A stretch of 13,358 nt of DNA from an uncultured Clostridia bacterium (GTDB lineage Bacteria; Bacillota; Clostridia; Christensenellales; Borkfalkiaceae): NCBI GenBank assembly GCA_947632165.1, contig CANROI010000018.1, forward strand, positions 1-13,358, read 5' to 3'. Shown piece by piece: positions 5,524 to 13,358 of this stretch. The notes below the pieces were generated by a model. It was not told the DNA's origin. It saw only the letters and a program-made list of their open reading frames with translations, and did not search any database. How positions within the stretch are numbered: the stretch's first letter is position 1; every line of letters begins with the position of its first letter. The translations under genes were made by a program, and so were the position numbers.

Positions 5524-8500
5524 ATGAAGATTGCAAAACGACTCATCCTGCTCATCCTCTCGGCGGCGCTTGCGCTTGCCGTCTGTGCGTTCGCTTCCGC
5601 CTGCGGCGAGGTGACGCTCACATTCGTTACGAACGGCGGAACGGCGGTCGAGGCGATCAAGGTCATGCCGGGCGAGAGCGTCACCCTTCCCGAGACAAGC
5701 CAGGAGGGCTATGCGTTCGAAGGTTGGTATACCTCCGAGGAATACACGGGCGAAGCGCTCACGGGCAGCGTGACCGCGCCTGACAAGAGCACGACTTACT
5801 ATGCGAAATGGGCGGCCGCCTACCGCGTGACGCTCGATCCCGACGGGGGCTTCCTCGCAGAGGATACCCTCTATCTCAAGGCGGGCGCCGGCGTGCTCGA
5901 GGCGCTCTCGGAGCGGGTCCCCCAAAAGAGCGGGCTCACGTTCGGCGCCTGGTATGAGGGGGAGACGGAGATCACCGACTCCTTCCGCATGCCCTCGCGC
6001 GATCTCTCGCTCAAGGCGCGCTATCAGGTGGAATACAGCATCGAGATCTATCTGCTCAATCTTGCGGGGAACTCCTATGTGGGAGACGCAAATCTGACCG
6101 CAACGGGGCACGGATATGTCGGCAGCACCGTCACGCCCACGGCGCCCACCGTAACGGGGTTCACCCATACGAACACGCCCAAGGGGCAGACGCCGGTGAG
6201 CACCCTCGTCCTCGCGCCCGACGCGGCGGAGAACACCTTCAAACTCTACTATGACCGCAATTCCTACCGCGTGGAATATCTCGCCAACGCACCGGCGGGG
6301 CTCTCCGCGCGCGGGAGCGTCACTTCGGAAGAGACGCTCTACGGCGGAACGGCGACGGCGGCGCAGAACGGTTTTTCCGTGGAGGGTTACCGCTTTGCGG
6401 GCTGGAGTTTCAGCCCCACGGACGGCGAGGTCGCCTGCGAAGCGGGCGGGACCTTCCGTGTGGAGGGCCCCACGCGGCTCTATGCCGTCTGGGACAGGGG
6501 ATTTGTCGACCGCTTCGGCAGCAACGACTACATCTTCTTCCCCCGTGACGACCAAACGACGGCGATCCTCTCCCGCGGCGGCCATGAATTCACGGGCAAG
6601 CGAGACGGGGATTCCTTCTCCTTCGAAATGCCGAGCGGAAAGAAGTTGGAGGGCAAGACCTTCGGGCTCGTCTTCTCCTATGTCCGTGAAGACGTCGAGG
6701 GGCAGTACGTCTTCTATCAGAGCGGCGCGGATCCCTCCGTCGAAGAGGAGGATCGCTACGATCCCTCCGTCACCCTCGATGTCGACGAATATCTGAATGC
6801 GACCTTCTCGCAGGGCGACGACGTCTGCGAAGGGGAGCTCCGTTACGACAACGAGGTCGGCGACTATGTGTTCACCGGCGAGGGACGCTCCTTCCACTGC
6901 CTGTTCACCAAGTCGGAGCAGGGGCTGCACCGCAATGTCTTCTCCGTCTCCGGGGACGAGGCGGGCATCTACATGGACTTCTGGATCGTGGACGAAGAGA
7001 CGGGGCAGGGGGTCTCCTATGGGGATATGCTCCTGCTCGACGGCTACGGCTCCGCCGTGCTCTATCGCTCCATGAGCGGCTATATCATCCAATTTTCGGG
7101 CTACTACTACATCACGGGCGAATACGAGGTCTCGGACGGAACGGTGCTGAAAAAGCTCGTCTGCCTGATCTACGATCCCTACGGGCTGCTCGCCGACCAG
7201 GAGGGCTGGTATCTCTATGATCTGTATACGATGCCCCTTGCGGACAGCGAGTACGACGGTTACATCTTTGCCGACGACACCGTCGGCGAATACGCGCACG
7301 ACGGGGATACGCTCACACTCGACGGCTACGGCTTCTTCCCGGACAGCGCCGTCTACACGGTAAACGGGGTCACCTATGAGGGGACCTATACCTACACGAG
7401 CGATCATTTGACGGGCGTCGTCGTCACGGTCACGTCCGGGGAAGAGGTCTTCCGCTTCCTGCTCGATCCCGCGCATGAGGCGTTCACCCCCTATACTCCC
7501 GCCGGCGGCTATGCCGAATACTACCGCATGAACGACGGGCTCGACTATCCGCTCATCGTCCTCTATGAACGGGAGACGGAGGGCGGCAGGGCCGCGGAAC
7601 TCTATCTCTCGGACGACGGCGGCCGCACGGTCTACCTCGCCGCGGAGGGGTACTACACCTCCGTGACGCTCGGCAGCGGGTTTGAACAGTACACATTCGT
7701 CCGGACGCAGGTGATCGGCGGCGCAGATGTGCCCGAACGGCTCGTCTTTTACACGACGCAGGTCATCGGGGCGACCGACTTCAGGGACTACAACGTCTAT
7801 TGCGTGCTCGAGTGGAACGGCGAAAAGCGTTACACCGAGATCATGCTCGAGGACGGCGGAAAGATCTGGGCGAACGATACGGTCACGCTCGAGGGCGTCG
7901 GGTCCCTGCTCTTCGGCGCGGACGGCTCGGTCACGGAGGGCAGTTTCACCCGCACGGACAGCACCTATTTCGACCGCGCCTCCACCGGCACCTTCCTCTA
8001 TGGGACGCGCGAGGGCAATGTGCGCCTCGATTACCGCCTGAGCGAGGAGAGCGACGGCACGCTGACTGCGGCCTCCATCGAGTCGACGGAACTCGAGCTC
8101 TACTTCTACTACTATGACGAGCTCTACCATCAGGGCAGCTATGTCATCAACCTCGTGCTCGACGGAGCCGGCAAGGCGGTCTGGAACGATGACTACGGCT
8201 ACGGAGCATGGCAGAGCGGCACCTACGAGGTGACGGGCAGCACGGTCTTCGGCGAGGACATCTATTCGCTCACGATCGGCGGCGCAGTCCGGTTCCGCTT
8301 TATCATCTACCGCTATGTCGATCCTTACGGCGGCGAGACGCCCATCTATTTCCTCTATAACAGCGCGGCGGAGGGCTCCTATTCGGGCGCGGAGGGCGAG
8401 AGCCTCTTGCTCGACGGCTTCTATTACGCCTCCTATACGGGCACGGACGGGATCCCCGTCGAGGGGACATTCTCCCTCAACGAGGAGTCTTCCACCGTCT

Positions 8501-10479
8501 ACTTCACGCCGACGGACGGCTCGGAGGGGCGCTTCTTCGAACTCGGGGAGGAAAATTCCTTCCGTGCGCTCGACGCCGCCTACGGCGAATGGTATCTCGT
8601 GAACAGCAGCTACGAACTCATCGCGAACTCCACGATCTTTTTCGACGGGCTCGGCAATCTCACGATCTCGTCCCCCTATACGACGGGCGTGAAGAGCGGC
8701 TATTACCAAATGCTCGACCCCGCGATCCCCGAATGCATGATCTATGCCGATCTCGGCGGCGAGTACGGCTACGGCGCTTACCGCGTGCAGCTCGTCTATT
8801 TCGAGGGCTCGGACCAATATGCCTGCGTCGTCTATGACGAGAGCACCTTCGGCACCTTTGTGGATGACGATTGGAATGTGCTCACGCTCGACGGCTACGG
8901 CTACGGCGCCCTCTATACCTCGGACAGCGGGCTCGTGAACAGCGGGTATTACTATGTCGTGGACGCCGACAAGGGATTCCTGAACTTCACTTTCGACTAC
9001 ACCTCTTCGGTCTACGGCAGCGAAGTGTTCGTCGTCCTCGGCGACGAGGCGTTCACCATCTGCGACTACTCGCAGTTCGGCTTCCTGTATCTCTCCGAAG
9101 AGCTCGACTATCTCTCTTTCGGCACGGACGGCTATATCAACGTCGGCAAGGACAACGGCCTCTATCTCGTGGAGGGATCGGAAGTGACCGCCTATCTCTA
9201 TGACTATGAGAACGAGGGCTACCGCAAGCAGAGCCTGACGCTTCCCACGGGCGGGGAACGCTATTCCTTCGACGGCAAGGATTATTTCCTCTGGTCGGGC
9301 GAGCGCATCGTCCTCGAGGGCACGATCGAATTGCTCGACCGGGAGGGAGATCCCGTCGAAGGGGACTCCTCCATCTCGGCAAAGCTCTCCTTCCTGCCCC
9401 ATTTGGGCGTGAACACCGACCTCGATGCCGTCTTTACGGTGGAAGACGAGGAATATGCGGGCTTCGACCTCAACTTCTACACGAACGGCGAGCTTGCGCC
9501 CCGCGTCACCTATGCGGCGGTGGATTACTCCGTCACCTTCCGTTACGCCTTGACGGGCGGAACATTCACGGTCAGGGCGGGCTATGTCTCCCTCACGATG
9601 CAGGATTACCGCGTCAACTACTACGAAGCGGGCCACCGCGGCGGAAGAATCACAAAGGAGTCGATCGGCTTCGGGCCGCTCGTATTCGGCGATCCGGTCT
9701 ACAGCGGGGAATTCTACTATCTTTATAACAGTGCAACGCTCCCCGAGCCCATCTCCTTCGAGTCGATCGACGACGTCACCGTGAACGCCTACCGTGCGGG
9801 CTACGGGGACGGCTACGAGATCGTATTCACCTTCCAAGACGTGCAATATGCGATCGACTTCTTCGAGTATGAGACCTATTATACGCTCTATTCCTTCTAC
9901 ACCTATGAAGATTTGGAAGTGGGGGACTACACGGTGCGCGTCAAGTATGTGCAATATACGAACATCGAGAACACGCCCGGCTTCGGCAATCTCGAGGCGA
10001 TGCGCGGCAAGGCATGCGGGGTCACCCTCTTCACGGAGGACGGCGCCCTGCGCACGCTCGATACGGGCGTTGCCGTCGGCGGAACGGCCGTCTGGCTGGT
10101 CGGCTACGACGAGTCGAAGCCCAACAACGTGGGCCAGGGCTACCTCGTCAACTTCACATTCGGGGAAAACGGTTCCGTCTCGGCGGCCGAAGTCTCCGCC
10201 TATGCCTTTGCGCAGGCTCTCACGTCTTCGCGCGATCATCTCATCGATTACTTCCTCGACGACGAGGGGAAGGTCGCCGTGCTGCTCTCCGTCGCCTATC
10301 TCGATCCGCTCTACGGCGCCTATTATTGGATCGACAACACCCGCTCGCTCAAGCGCGAGGAGAATGAATTCTCCTTCCTCGGCACGGCGGACGGGACGGA
10401 GCTCAGCTACCGGGTCACCTTCACGCAGGCCGCGGGCGGCAGCTTCTCGGTCACGGTCAAAACCTCCGATCTCGGCTGA
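5524..10479 (+). CDS. Giant surface lipoprotein with InlB-type repeats and LDGxG beta repeats
   Basis: 1651 residues. Signal peptide with lipobox ASAC (C27). Residues 30-96 and 100-167 are InlB/Listeria-Bacteroides repeats (VTLTFVTNGG, GYAFEGWYTS, YYAKW); 168-246 resembles a MucBP-type domain (VEYSIEIYLLN, TPTAPTVTGFTHT); 247-325 is a third InlB-like unit ending LYAVW. From about 419 to 1260 there are roughly nine beta repeats 77-95 residues apart, each opening with an LxLDGxG turn (D at 506, 600, 880, 964, 1041, 1123; E790; weaker at 421, 697 and 1202) and continuing GxYxV. This region is very rich in Tyr, Asp and Gly. Residues about 1260-1651 are another beta-rich region with no clear family. 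No LPXTG, transmembrane or enzymatic motif is visible, so a binding or structural role outside the cell is inferred. Start is the ATG after GGAGGA (5514-5519), not the TTG at 5506 that overlaps the upstream stop. Same operon as the thioredoxin lipoprotein. Confidence 0.9.
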   Translation: MKIAKRLILLILSAALALAVCAFASACGEVTLTFVTNGGTAVEAIKVMPGESVTLPETSQEGYAFEGWYTSEEYTGEALTGSVTAPDKSTTYYAKWAAAYRVTLDPDGGFLAEDTLYLKAGAGVLEALSERVPQKSGLTFGAWYEGETEITDSFRMPSRDLSLKARYQVEYSIEIYLLNLAGNSYVGDANLTATGHGYVGSTVTPTAPTVTGFTHTNTPKGQTPVSTLVLAPDAAENTFKLYYDRNSYRVEYLANAPAGLSARGSVTSEETLYGGTATAAQNGFSVEGYRFAGWSFSPTDGEVACEAGGTFRVEGPTRLYAVWDRGFVDRFGSNDYIFFPRDDQTTAILSRGGHEFTGKRDGDSFSFEMPSGKKLEGKTFGLVFSYVREDVEGQYVFYQSGADPSVEEEDRYDPSVTLDVDEYLNATFSQGDDVCEGELRYDNEVGDYVFTGEGRSFHCLFTKSEQGLHRNVFSVSGDEAGIYMDFWIVDEETGQGVSYGDMLLLDGYGSAVLYRSMSGYIIQFSGYYYITGEYEVSDGTVLKKLVCLIYDPYGLLADQEGWYLYDLYTMPLADSEYDGYIFADDTVGEYAHDGDTLTLDGYGFFPDSAVYTVNGVTYEGTYTYTSDHLTGVVVTVTSGEEVFRFLLDPAHEAFTPYTPAGGYAEYYRMNDGLDYPLIVLYERETEGGRAAELYLSDDGGRTVYLAAEGYYTSVTLGSGFEQYTFVRTQVIGGADVPERLVFYTTQVIGATDFRDYNVYCVLEWNGEKRYTEIMLEDGGKIWANDTVTLEGVGSLLFGADGSVTEGSFTRTDSTYFDRASTGTFLYGTREGNVRLDYRLSEESDGTLTAASIESTELELYFYYYDELYHQGSYVINLVLDGAGKAVWNDDYGYGAWQSGTYEVTGSTVFGEDIYSLTIGGAVRFRFIIYRYVDPYGGETPIYFLYNSAAEGSYSGAEGESLLLDGFYYASYTGTDGIPVEGTFSLNEESSTVYFTPTDGSEGRFFELGEENSFRALDAAYGEWYLVNSSYELIANSTIFFDGLGNLTISSPYTTGVKSGYYQMLDPAIPECMIYADLGGEYGYGAYRVQLVYFEGSDQYACVVYDESTFGTFVDDDWNVLTLDGYGYGALYTSDSGLVNSGYYYVVDADKGFLNFTFDYTSSVYGSEVFVVLGDEAFTICDYSQFGFLYLSEELDYLSFGTDGYINVGKDNGLYLVEGSEVTAYLYDYENEGYRKQSLTLPTGGERYSFDGKDYFLWSGERIVLEGTIELLDREGDPVEGDSSISAKLSFLPHLGVNTDLDAVFTVEDEEYAGFDLNFYTNGELAPRVTYAAVDYSVTFRYALTGGTFTVRAGYVSLTMQDYRVNYYEAGHRGGRITKESIGFGPLVFGDPVYSGEFYYLYNSATLPEPISFESIDDVTVNAYRAGYGDGYEIVFTFQDVQYAIDFFEYETYYTLYSFYTYEDLEVGDYTVRVKYVQYTNIENTPGFGNLEAMRGKACGVTLFTEDGALRTLDTGVAVGGTAVWLVGYDESKPNNVGQGYLVNFTFGENGSVSAAEVSAYAFAQALTSSRDHLIDYFLDDEGKVAVLLSVAYLDPLYGAYYWIDNTRSLKREENEFSFLGTADGTELSYRVTFTQAAGGSFSVTVKTSDLG

Positions 10480-10507
10480 GGCCGCGGCCGCGCAAACGGA
10501 CATGATG

Positions 10508-10535
10508 AAAGGGAGGCAAACTTTGCCTCCCTTTT
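10508..10535. terminator. Terminator between convergent genes
   Basis: AAAGGGAGGCA (10508-10518) pairs perfectly with 10524-10534 around a 5-nt loop, followed by TTTTGTGTT on the plus strand. It lies 28 bases after the giant lipoprotein stop and 23 bases beyond the stop of the minus-strand DUF362 gene, so it may serve both. The minus-strand U run is shorter, so that direction is weaker. Confidence 0.75.
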
Positions 10536-10557
10536 GTGTTCACTCTTTGCGGGGCGT

Positions 10558-11436
10558 TCAGATCTCTTCGATCGTATATTCCCGTTCGCCCACTCCGATC
10601 TCGCTCGCCCATTCCACCGTATGGATGGCATGGCGGGAGAGCATTCTTTCGACGAGCGACGCCTTGCCCGGATCGGGGGAATTCATGATCGCGTCGTAGC
10701 AGCATTGGTCGAGGGCGACGGGGTCGAGCGAAGCATAGATCCCGATGTCCGCCATCTCCGGTTCATGGGGATGGGAATCGCAGTCGCAGTCGATGGAGAG
10801 CCGGTTTGCGACATTGATATAGGCGATATTTTCGGCGCCGAGATAGTCCTTCACCGATTTGCAAGCCTCCGCCATACTCTCGAGGAAGCCGTCCTGATCG
10901 GCTTCGAGCGTCCAGCAGAGGTCGGGGTCCGCCGTCCGTCCCGCCGAATGCAGGCGCGCCTTGCCGTTCCGCGAGGCGATGCCGATGCTCATATTCTTGA
11001 GCGCTCCGCCGAAGCCGCCCGCCACATGCCCCTTGAAGTGGGAGAGCACGAGCATGGAATCGTACCGGCGGAGATGGTCGCCCACGAGGTTGTATCCGAG
11101 CCGTTTTCCGCCGCCGACGGGGAGCTGCATCTCTCCCTCCTCGTCCATGAGGTCGCAGGGCGCGATCCCCAAAAAGCCGTGGTCGCGGATCGCCTTCCAA
11201 TGGTCGGCGGGCTTATCGCGGTTGCCGCCGTAAGCGGTGCAGCATTCCACGATCGTGCCCTGCAGCTTGTCCACAAGCCCCCGGATGAATGCGGGCTGAA
11301 GGAAGTTGTGCCCCCCGGGTTCGCCCGTAGAGATCTTGACTGCGACCTTTCCCTTGAGCTCTCTGCCGAGCGCGTCATAGATGCGGATCAGGCTCTCGGG
11401 CGTGATTTCCCGTGTAAAATAGACCGTCTTTGCCAT
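10558..11436 (-). CDS. DUF362-family protein without a ferredoxin insert
   Basis: 292 residues, cytoplasmic (no signal peptide). It matches the DUF362/COG2768 pattern: VAVKISTGEPGGHNFLQP (31-48), CCTAYGGNRDK (65-75), the signature SHFKGHVAGGFGGALKNMSIG (132-152) and a C-terminal CDCDSHPHEP (217-226) followed by ADIGIYASLDPVALDQCC. Many relatives are annotated as Fe-S proteins and carry a 4Fe-4S ferredoxin insert; none is seen here, only the CDC pair and scattered cysteines, and the protein is shorter accordingly. The biochemical role of the family is not established. Start chosen at MAKTV (11436), because GGGGAGG lies ten bases upstream; the frame stays open 20 codons further, but that stretch contains the promoter's transcription start. 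It converges on the giant lipoprotein and diverges from the last gene, so it forms a single-gene unit. Confidence 0.88.
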   Translation of the reverse strand: MAKTVYFTREITPESLIRIYDALGRELKGKVAVKISTGEPGGHNFLQPAFIRGLVDKLQGTIVECCTAYGGNRDKPADHWKAIRDHGFLGIAPCDLMDEEGEMQLPVGGGKRLGYNLVGDHLRRYDSMLVLSHFKGHVAGGFGGALKNMSIGIASRNGKARLHSAGRTADPDLCWTLEADQDGFLESMAEACKSVKDYLGAENIAYINVANRLSIDCDCDSHPHEPEMADIGIYASLDPVALDQCCYDAIMNSPDPGKASLVERMLSRHAIHTVEWASEIGVGEREYTIEEI

Positions 11437-11467
11437 TCTGATGGATCCTCCCCGATTCTTTTGTATC

Positions 11468-11496
11468 ATTATAGCACGTTCGGCTGCGTTTTGCAA
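11468..11496 (-). promoter_or_regulatory. Promoter of the DUF362 gene
   Basis: On the minus strand: TTGCAA (11491-11496), 17-bp spacer, TATAAT (11468-11473), with TG two bases before the -10 (extended -10). The predicted start near 11461 falls inside the upstream in-frame extension, supporting the ATG at 11436. Confidence 0.87.
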
Positions 11497-11527
11497 CCCG
11501 CTTTCAAGTTTTCGTTGGACGAATGAT

Positions 11528-11556
11528 TTGCAAAATCCGCCGTTTTATGGTACAAT
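11528..11556 (+). promoter_or_regulatory. Promoter of the repeat lipoprotein gene at 11596
   Basis: TTGCAA (11528-11533), 17-bp spacer, TACAAT (11551-11556) with a TGG extended -10. The start is expected near 11563, giving a leader of about 33 nt that contains AAGGAGGT (11584-11591), a full anti-16S match four bases before the ATG. It is back to back with the DUF362 promoter. Confidence 0.85.
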
Positions 11557-11565
11557 AGACCATAA
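11545..11565. promoter_or_regulatory. 21-bp palindrome over the -10 box, candidate operator
   Basis: TTATGGT (11545-11551) and ACCATAA (11559-11565) form a perfect 7-bp inverted repeat with a 7-bp spacer that contains most of the -10 box at 11551-11556. A repressor bound here would block the promoter. The cognate regulator is not in the window. Confidence 0.5.
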
Positions 11566-11595
11566 TATACGTTGAGACACCCCAAGGAGGTAACT

Positions 11596-13358
11596 ATGAT
11601 AAAGAAATTGAAGCGGACGCTTTTGATCGCGCTCGCGTTCTGCCTGACGCTCGGGCTCGCCGGCTTTGCCGCCGCATGTGAGAAGGAGCCCGAAACGATC
11701 ACCTACACCGTCACGGTCGTCTGTGACGACGGCGCCGCGCCCGCCGGGCTGAAAGTGCAGCTCTACCGGGCAAGCGGCGTTGCGGCGGGGGAGGCAAAAG
11801 AGCTTGAAGGCGGCAAGGCCGTGTTCGAGCTGCCCGCCGCGACGTACACCGTCGCGCTCTCCGGCGCCGCGCTCGACGACTACGACTATTCGGGTGCGAC
11901 GCTCACGGCGGATTCACCGTCGGCGACGATCACCCTTAAGAAGATCTCCGTCGCCCCGCCCGAAGAAATTGCTTACACGGTGACCGTCGTCTGCGCGGAC
12001 GAGACCGTGCTCGCGGGGCTGAGCGTACAGCTCTTCCGGGAAGACGGCACCGCGGCGGGGGAGGCGAAGGCGCTTGCGGGCGGCAAGGCCGAGTTCCGGC
12101 TCGCCCCCGCGGCATACTCCGTCGTCCTTTCGGGCGAGGGGATCGAGCGCTTCGAATATTCCGCGGCGAAGGTCACCGCCGAAGCGCCGGATGTGACGGT
12201 CACGCTCACCGAAAAGGAGCCCGTCGAAGTGACGATCGACTACACCGTCACCGTCACCTGCGAGGACAGCGCCGTGTTCATCGACCTTGCGGCGGAGCTC
12301 TACAACGAGGACGGCCTGCTCGCCGCCGAGGCACAGAAAATGCCGGAGGGGCAGGCGACGTTCCGCCTCCCGCCCGCCGTCTATACGTTGAAGCTGACCG
12401 GTATCGCGCTGAGCTCATATGAATATCCCGAGACGACGCTCACCGCCGATGCGCCGAACGCGACGGTCGTCCTCACCCGAAAATCCGCCACGGGCGACGG
12501 CTCGGAGGAAAATCCTTACCTTCTGGAGGAGATCGTAAACGACTACGTGATCGAGGATCCCCCCTATGTCGACCAAGGCACGCCGTGGGGACCTGTCTAT
12601 CGTATGTTTATTCCCGTCTATTATTCATATACCGCAAAGAAGAGCGGAACCTATATCCTCTCCGCGGAGACCGACTATGTCAACTTCAACATGGAGGACG
12701 GGAGCGGTCATTCGATGATCTCCTGGTACGGCAGCGAGGTCGGCAAGCGGGAACGCTTTACACTCACCGAGGGGGAGACCTATATCTTCTGGGTGAGCGT
12801 GGCGAACGAGAACAGCGAGACATATAAAAACGGGATGCCCCTGACCTGGAAGATCGAAGAGGAGGTGCCCGCCGAGAAGATCTCTTACTCGGTCACGCTC
12901 ACGGGCGAGGAACTCACTTCGGAGGAACTTTCGGGCATATATGTGCAGCTCCTGCTGCCGGACGGCACCCCCGCGGGCGAAGAAAAGGCCGCGGAGGGCG
13001 GAACCGTCTCCTTCCTGCTCGAAGAGGGGACCTATACCGTGAAGCTCTCGGGCGAGCCGCTGGAGCGCTACACCTATCCCGGGACGACGCTCACCGCCGA
13101 AGCGCCGAGCGCGACGATCCCGCTCACGCTCAAAGAAGCGCCTCCCGCGGAGCAGGGCACGGAGGAAAATCCTATCGTGCTCGAAACGCCGGTCGGGGAC
13201 TATCGGGATGTGAAACTCCCCATGGAGGAGACCCATTTCGGCCCGATGTCCGGTTACGTCTATTATACGTTCACCGCGAAAACAAGCGCGACCTACACCC
13301 TCACGACCGAGCTCGACGGCCTCTTCTTCTATCTCGAGGACGAGGACGAACATTGCCT
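11596..13358 (+). CDS. Repeat lipoprotein of alternating beta modules (3' end outside window)
   Basis: 587 codons are visible with no stop. The signal peptide ends at lipobox AAAC (C28). Module A, about 80-85 residues with a period near 90, starts YTVTVxC and ends in GxYTVxLSG, YxY, TLTA and ATxTL: residues 37-116, 127-206, 216-296 and 431-515. It looks like a prealbumin/Cna-B-type beta-sandwich. Module B (about 297-423, again from about 516) begins GSEENPYLLE or GTEENPIVLE and continues with YYSYTAKKSGTYILSAET, like pre-peptidase C-terminal (PPC) type domains. Order seen: A-A-A-B-A-B. A related module-A-like stretch occurs in the thioredoxin lipoprotein at 3905. No enzymatic motif is seen; a surface binding or stalk role is inferred. 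Start fixed by AAGGAGGT just upstream. Own promoter at 11528-11556; the DUF362 gene diverges. Confidence 0.87.
   Translation, partial: MIKKLKRTLLIALAFCLTLGLAGFAAACEKEPETITYTVTVVCDDGAAPAGLKVQLYRASGVAAGEAKELEGGKAVFELPAATYTVALSGAALDDYDYSGATLTADSPSATITLKKISVAPPEEIAYTVTVVCADETVLAGLSVQLFREDGTAAGEAKALAGGKAEFRLAPAAYSVVLSGEGIERFEYSAAKVTAEAPDVTVTLTEKEPVEVTIDYTVTVTCEDSAVFIDLAAELYNEDGLLAAEAQKMPEGQATFRLPPAVYTLKLTGIALSSYEYPETTLTADAPNATVVLTRKSATGDGSEENPYLLEEIVNDYVIEDPPYVDQGTPWGPVYRMFIPVYYSYTAKKSGTYILSAETDYVNFNMEDGSGHSMISWYGSEVGKRERFTLTEGETYIFWVSVANENSETYKNGMPLTWKIEEEVPAEKISYSVTLTGEELTSEELSGIYVQLLLPDGTPAGEEKAAEGGTVSFLLEEGTYTVKLSGEPLERYTYPGTTLTAEAPSATIPLTLKEAPPAEQGTEENPIVLETPVGDYRDVKLPMEETHFGPMSGYVYYTFTAKTSATYTLTTELDGLFFYLEDEDEHC

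Noticed and set aside
3740..5536. Open frame of 598 codons on the minus strand antisense to the thioredoxin lipoprotein
   Set aside because: Same codon-bias shadow; its end runs through the consensus promoter and the 21-bp repeats.
5434..10503. Open frame of 1689 codons on the minus strand, antisense to the giant lipoprotein
   Set aside because: It mirrors the codon bias of the GC-rich gene on the other strand; its product is an Arg/Glu/Val-rich string with no domain, and the plus-strand frame has a signal peptide, a ribosome site and recognisable repeats.

Overview
The window looks like chromosomal DNA from a GC-rich, monoderm Clostridia-type Firmicute. My guess, from overall style only, is an uncultured gut member of the Christensenellales or a relative. 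The grounds are: sigma-A promoters with near-consensus -35/-10 boxes and 17-bp spacers, strong GGAGG-type ribosome sites, three Sec/lipobox lipoproteins, InlB-type (Listeria-Bacteroides) repeats, an AraC regulator beside a cytoplasmic glycoside hydrolase family 2 (GH2) enzyme, and a CCA-encoding tRNA-Gly. No phage, transposase, CRISPR or toxin gene is visible.

Layout. 1-75: the last 24 codons of a gene, followed by a tandem repeat and a strong terminator. 218-548: a gene-free accessory stretch with a dispersed-repeat-like palindrome, a 61-bp direct repeat copying the 3' end and terminator of the tRNA, and a cluster of hairpins. 549-623 (minus): tRNA-Gly(CCC) with its own promoter and terminator. 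862-1653: an AraC-family regulator whose -10 box ends 6 bases before the ATG, so its mRNA is probably leaderless. 1759-3660: a GH2 glycosidase with a promoter and a pair of identical ATTGCAAT sites just upstream. 3905-5509 and 5524-10479: a two-gene lipoprotein operon under a perfect TTGACA-17-TATAAT promoter. The first product joins five exactly spaced C3H cysteine/histidine repeats to a beta domain and a TlpA-like thioredoxin (CPNC). The second is a 1651-residue lipoprotein with InlB-type repeats and about nine further LDGxG-centred beta repeats. 10558-11436 (minus): a DUF362-family protein without a ferredoxin insert. 11596 to the window end: a third lipoprotein of repeated ~90-residue beta units alternating with a second module; its 3' end lies outside.

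How the genes fit together. The AraC/GH2 pair reads as a small sugar-responsive unit: the regulator probably controls the glycosidase and perhaps itself, since TTGCAAT occurs at both promoters. The lipoproteins are predicted to be anchored outside the membrane. The operon pairs a thiol-active, probably metal-binding protein with a giant tyrosine-rich repeat protein; their functional link is inferred only from the operon. The DUF362 gene and the last lipoprotein are transcribed divergently from a compact promoter region carrying a 21-bp palindrome over one -10 box.

The best candidates for something undescribed are the C3H-repeat/thioredoxin fusion, the LDGxG repeat family in its operon partner, and the duplicated tRNA 3' end with its hairpin cluster.
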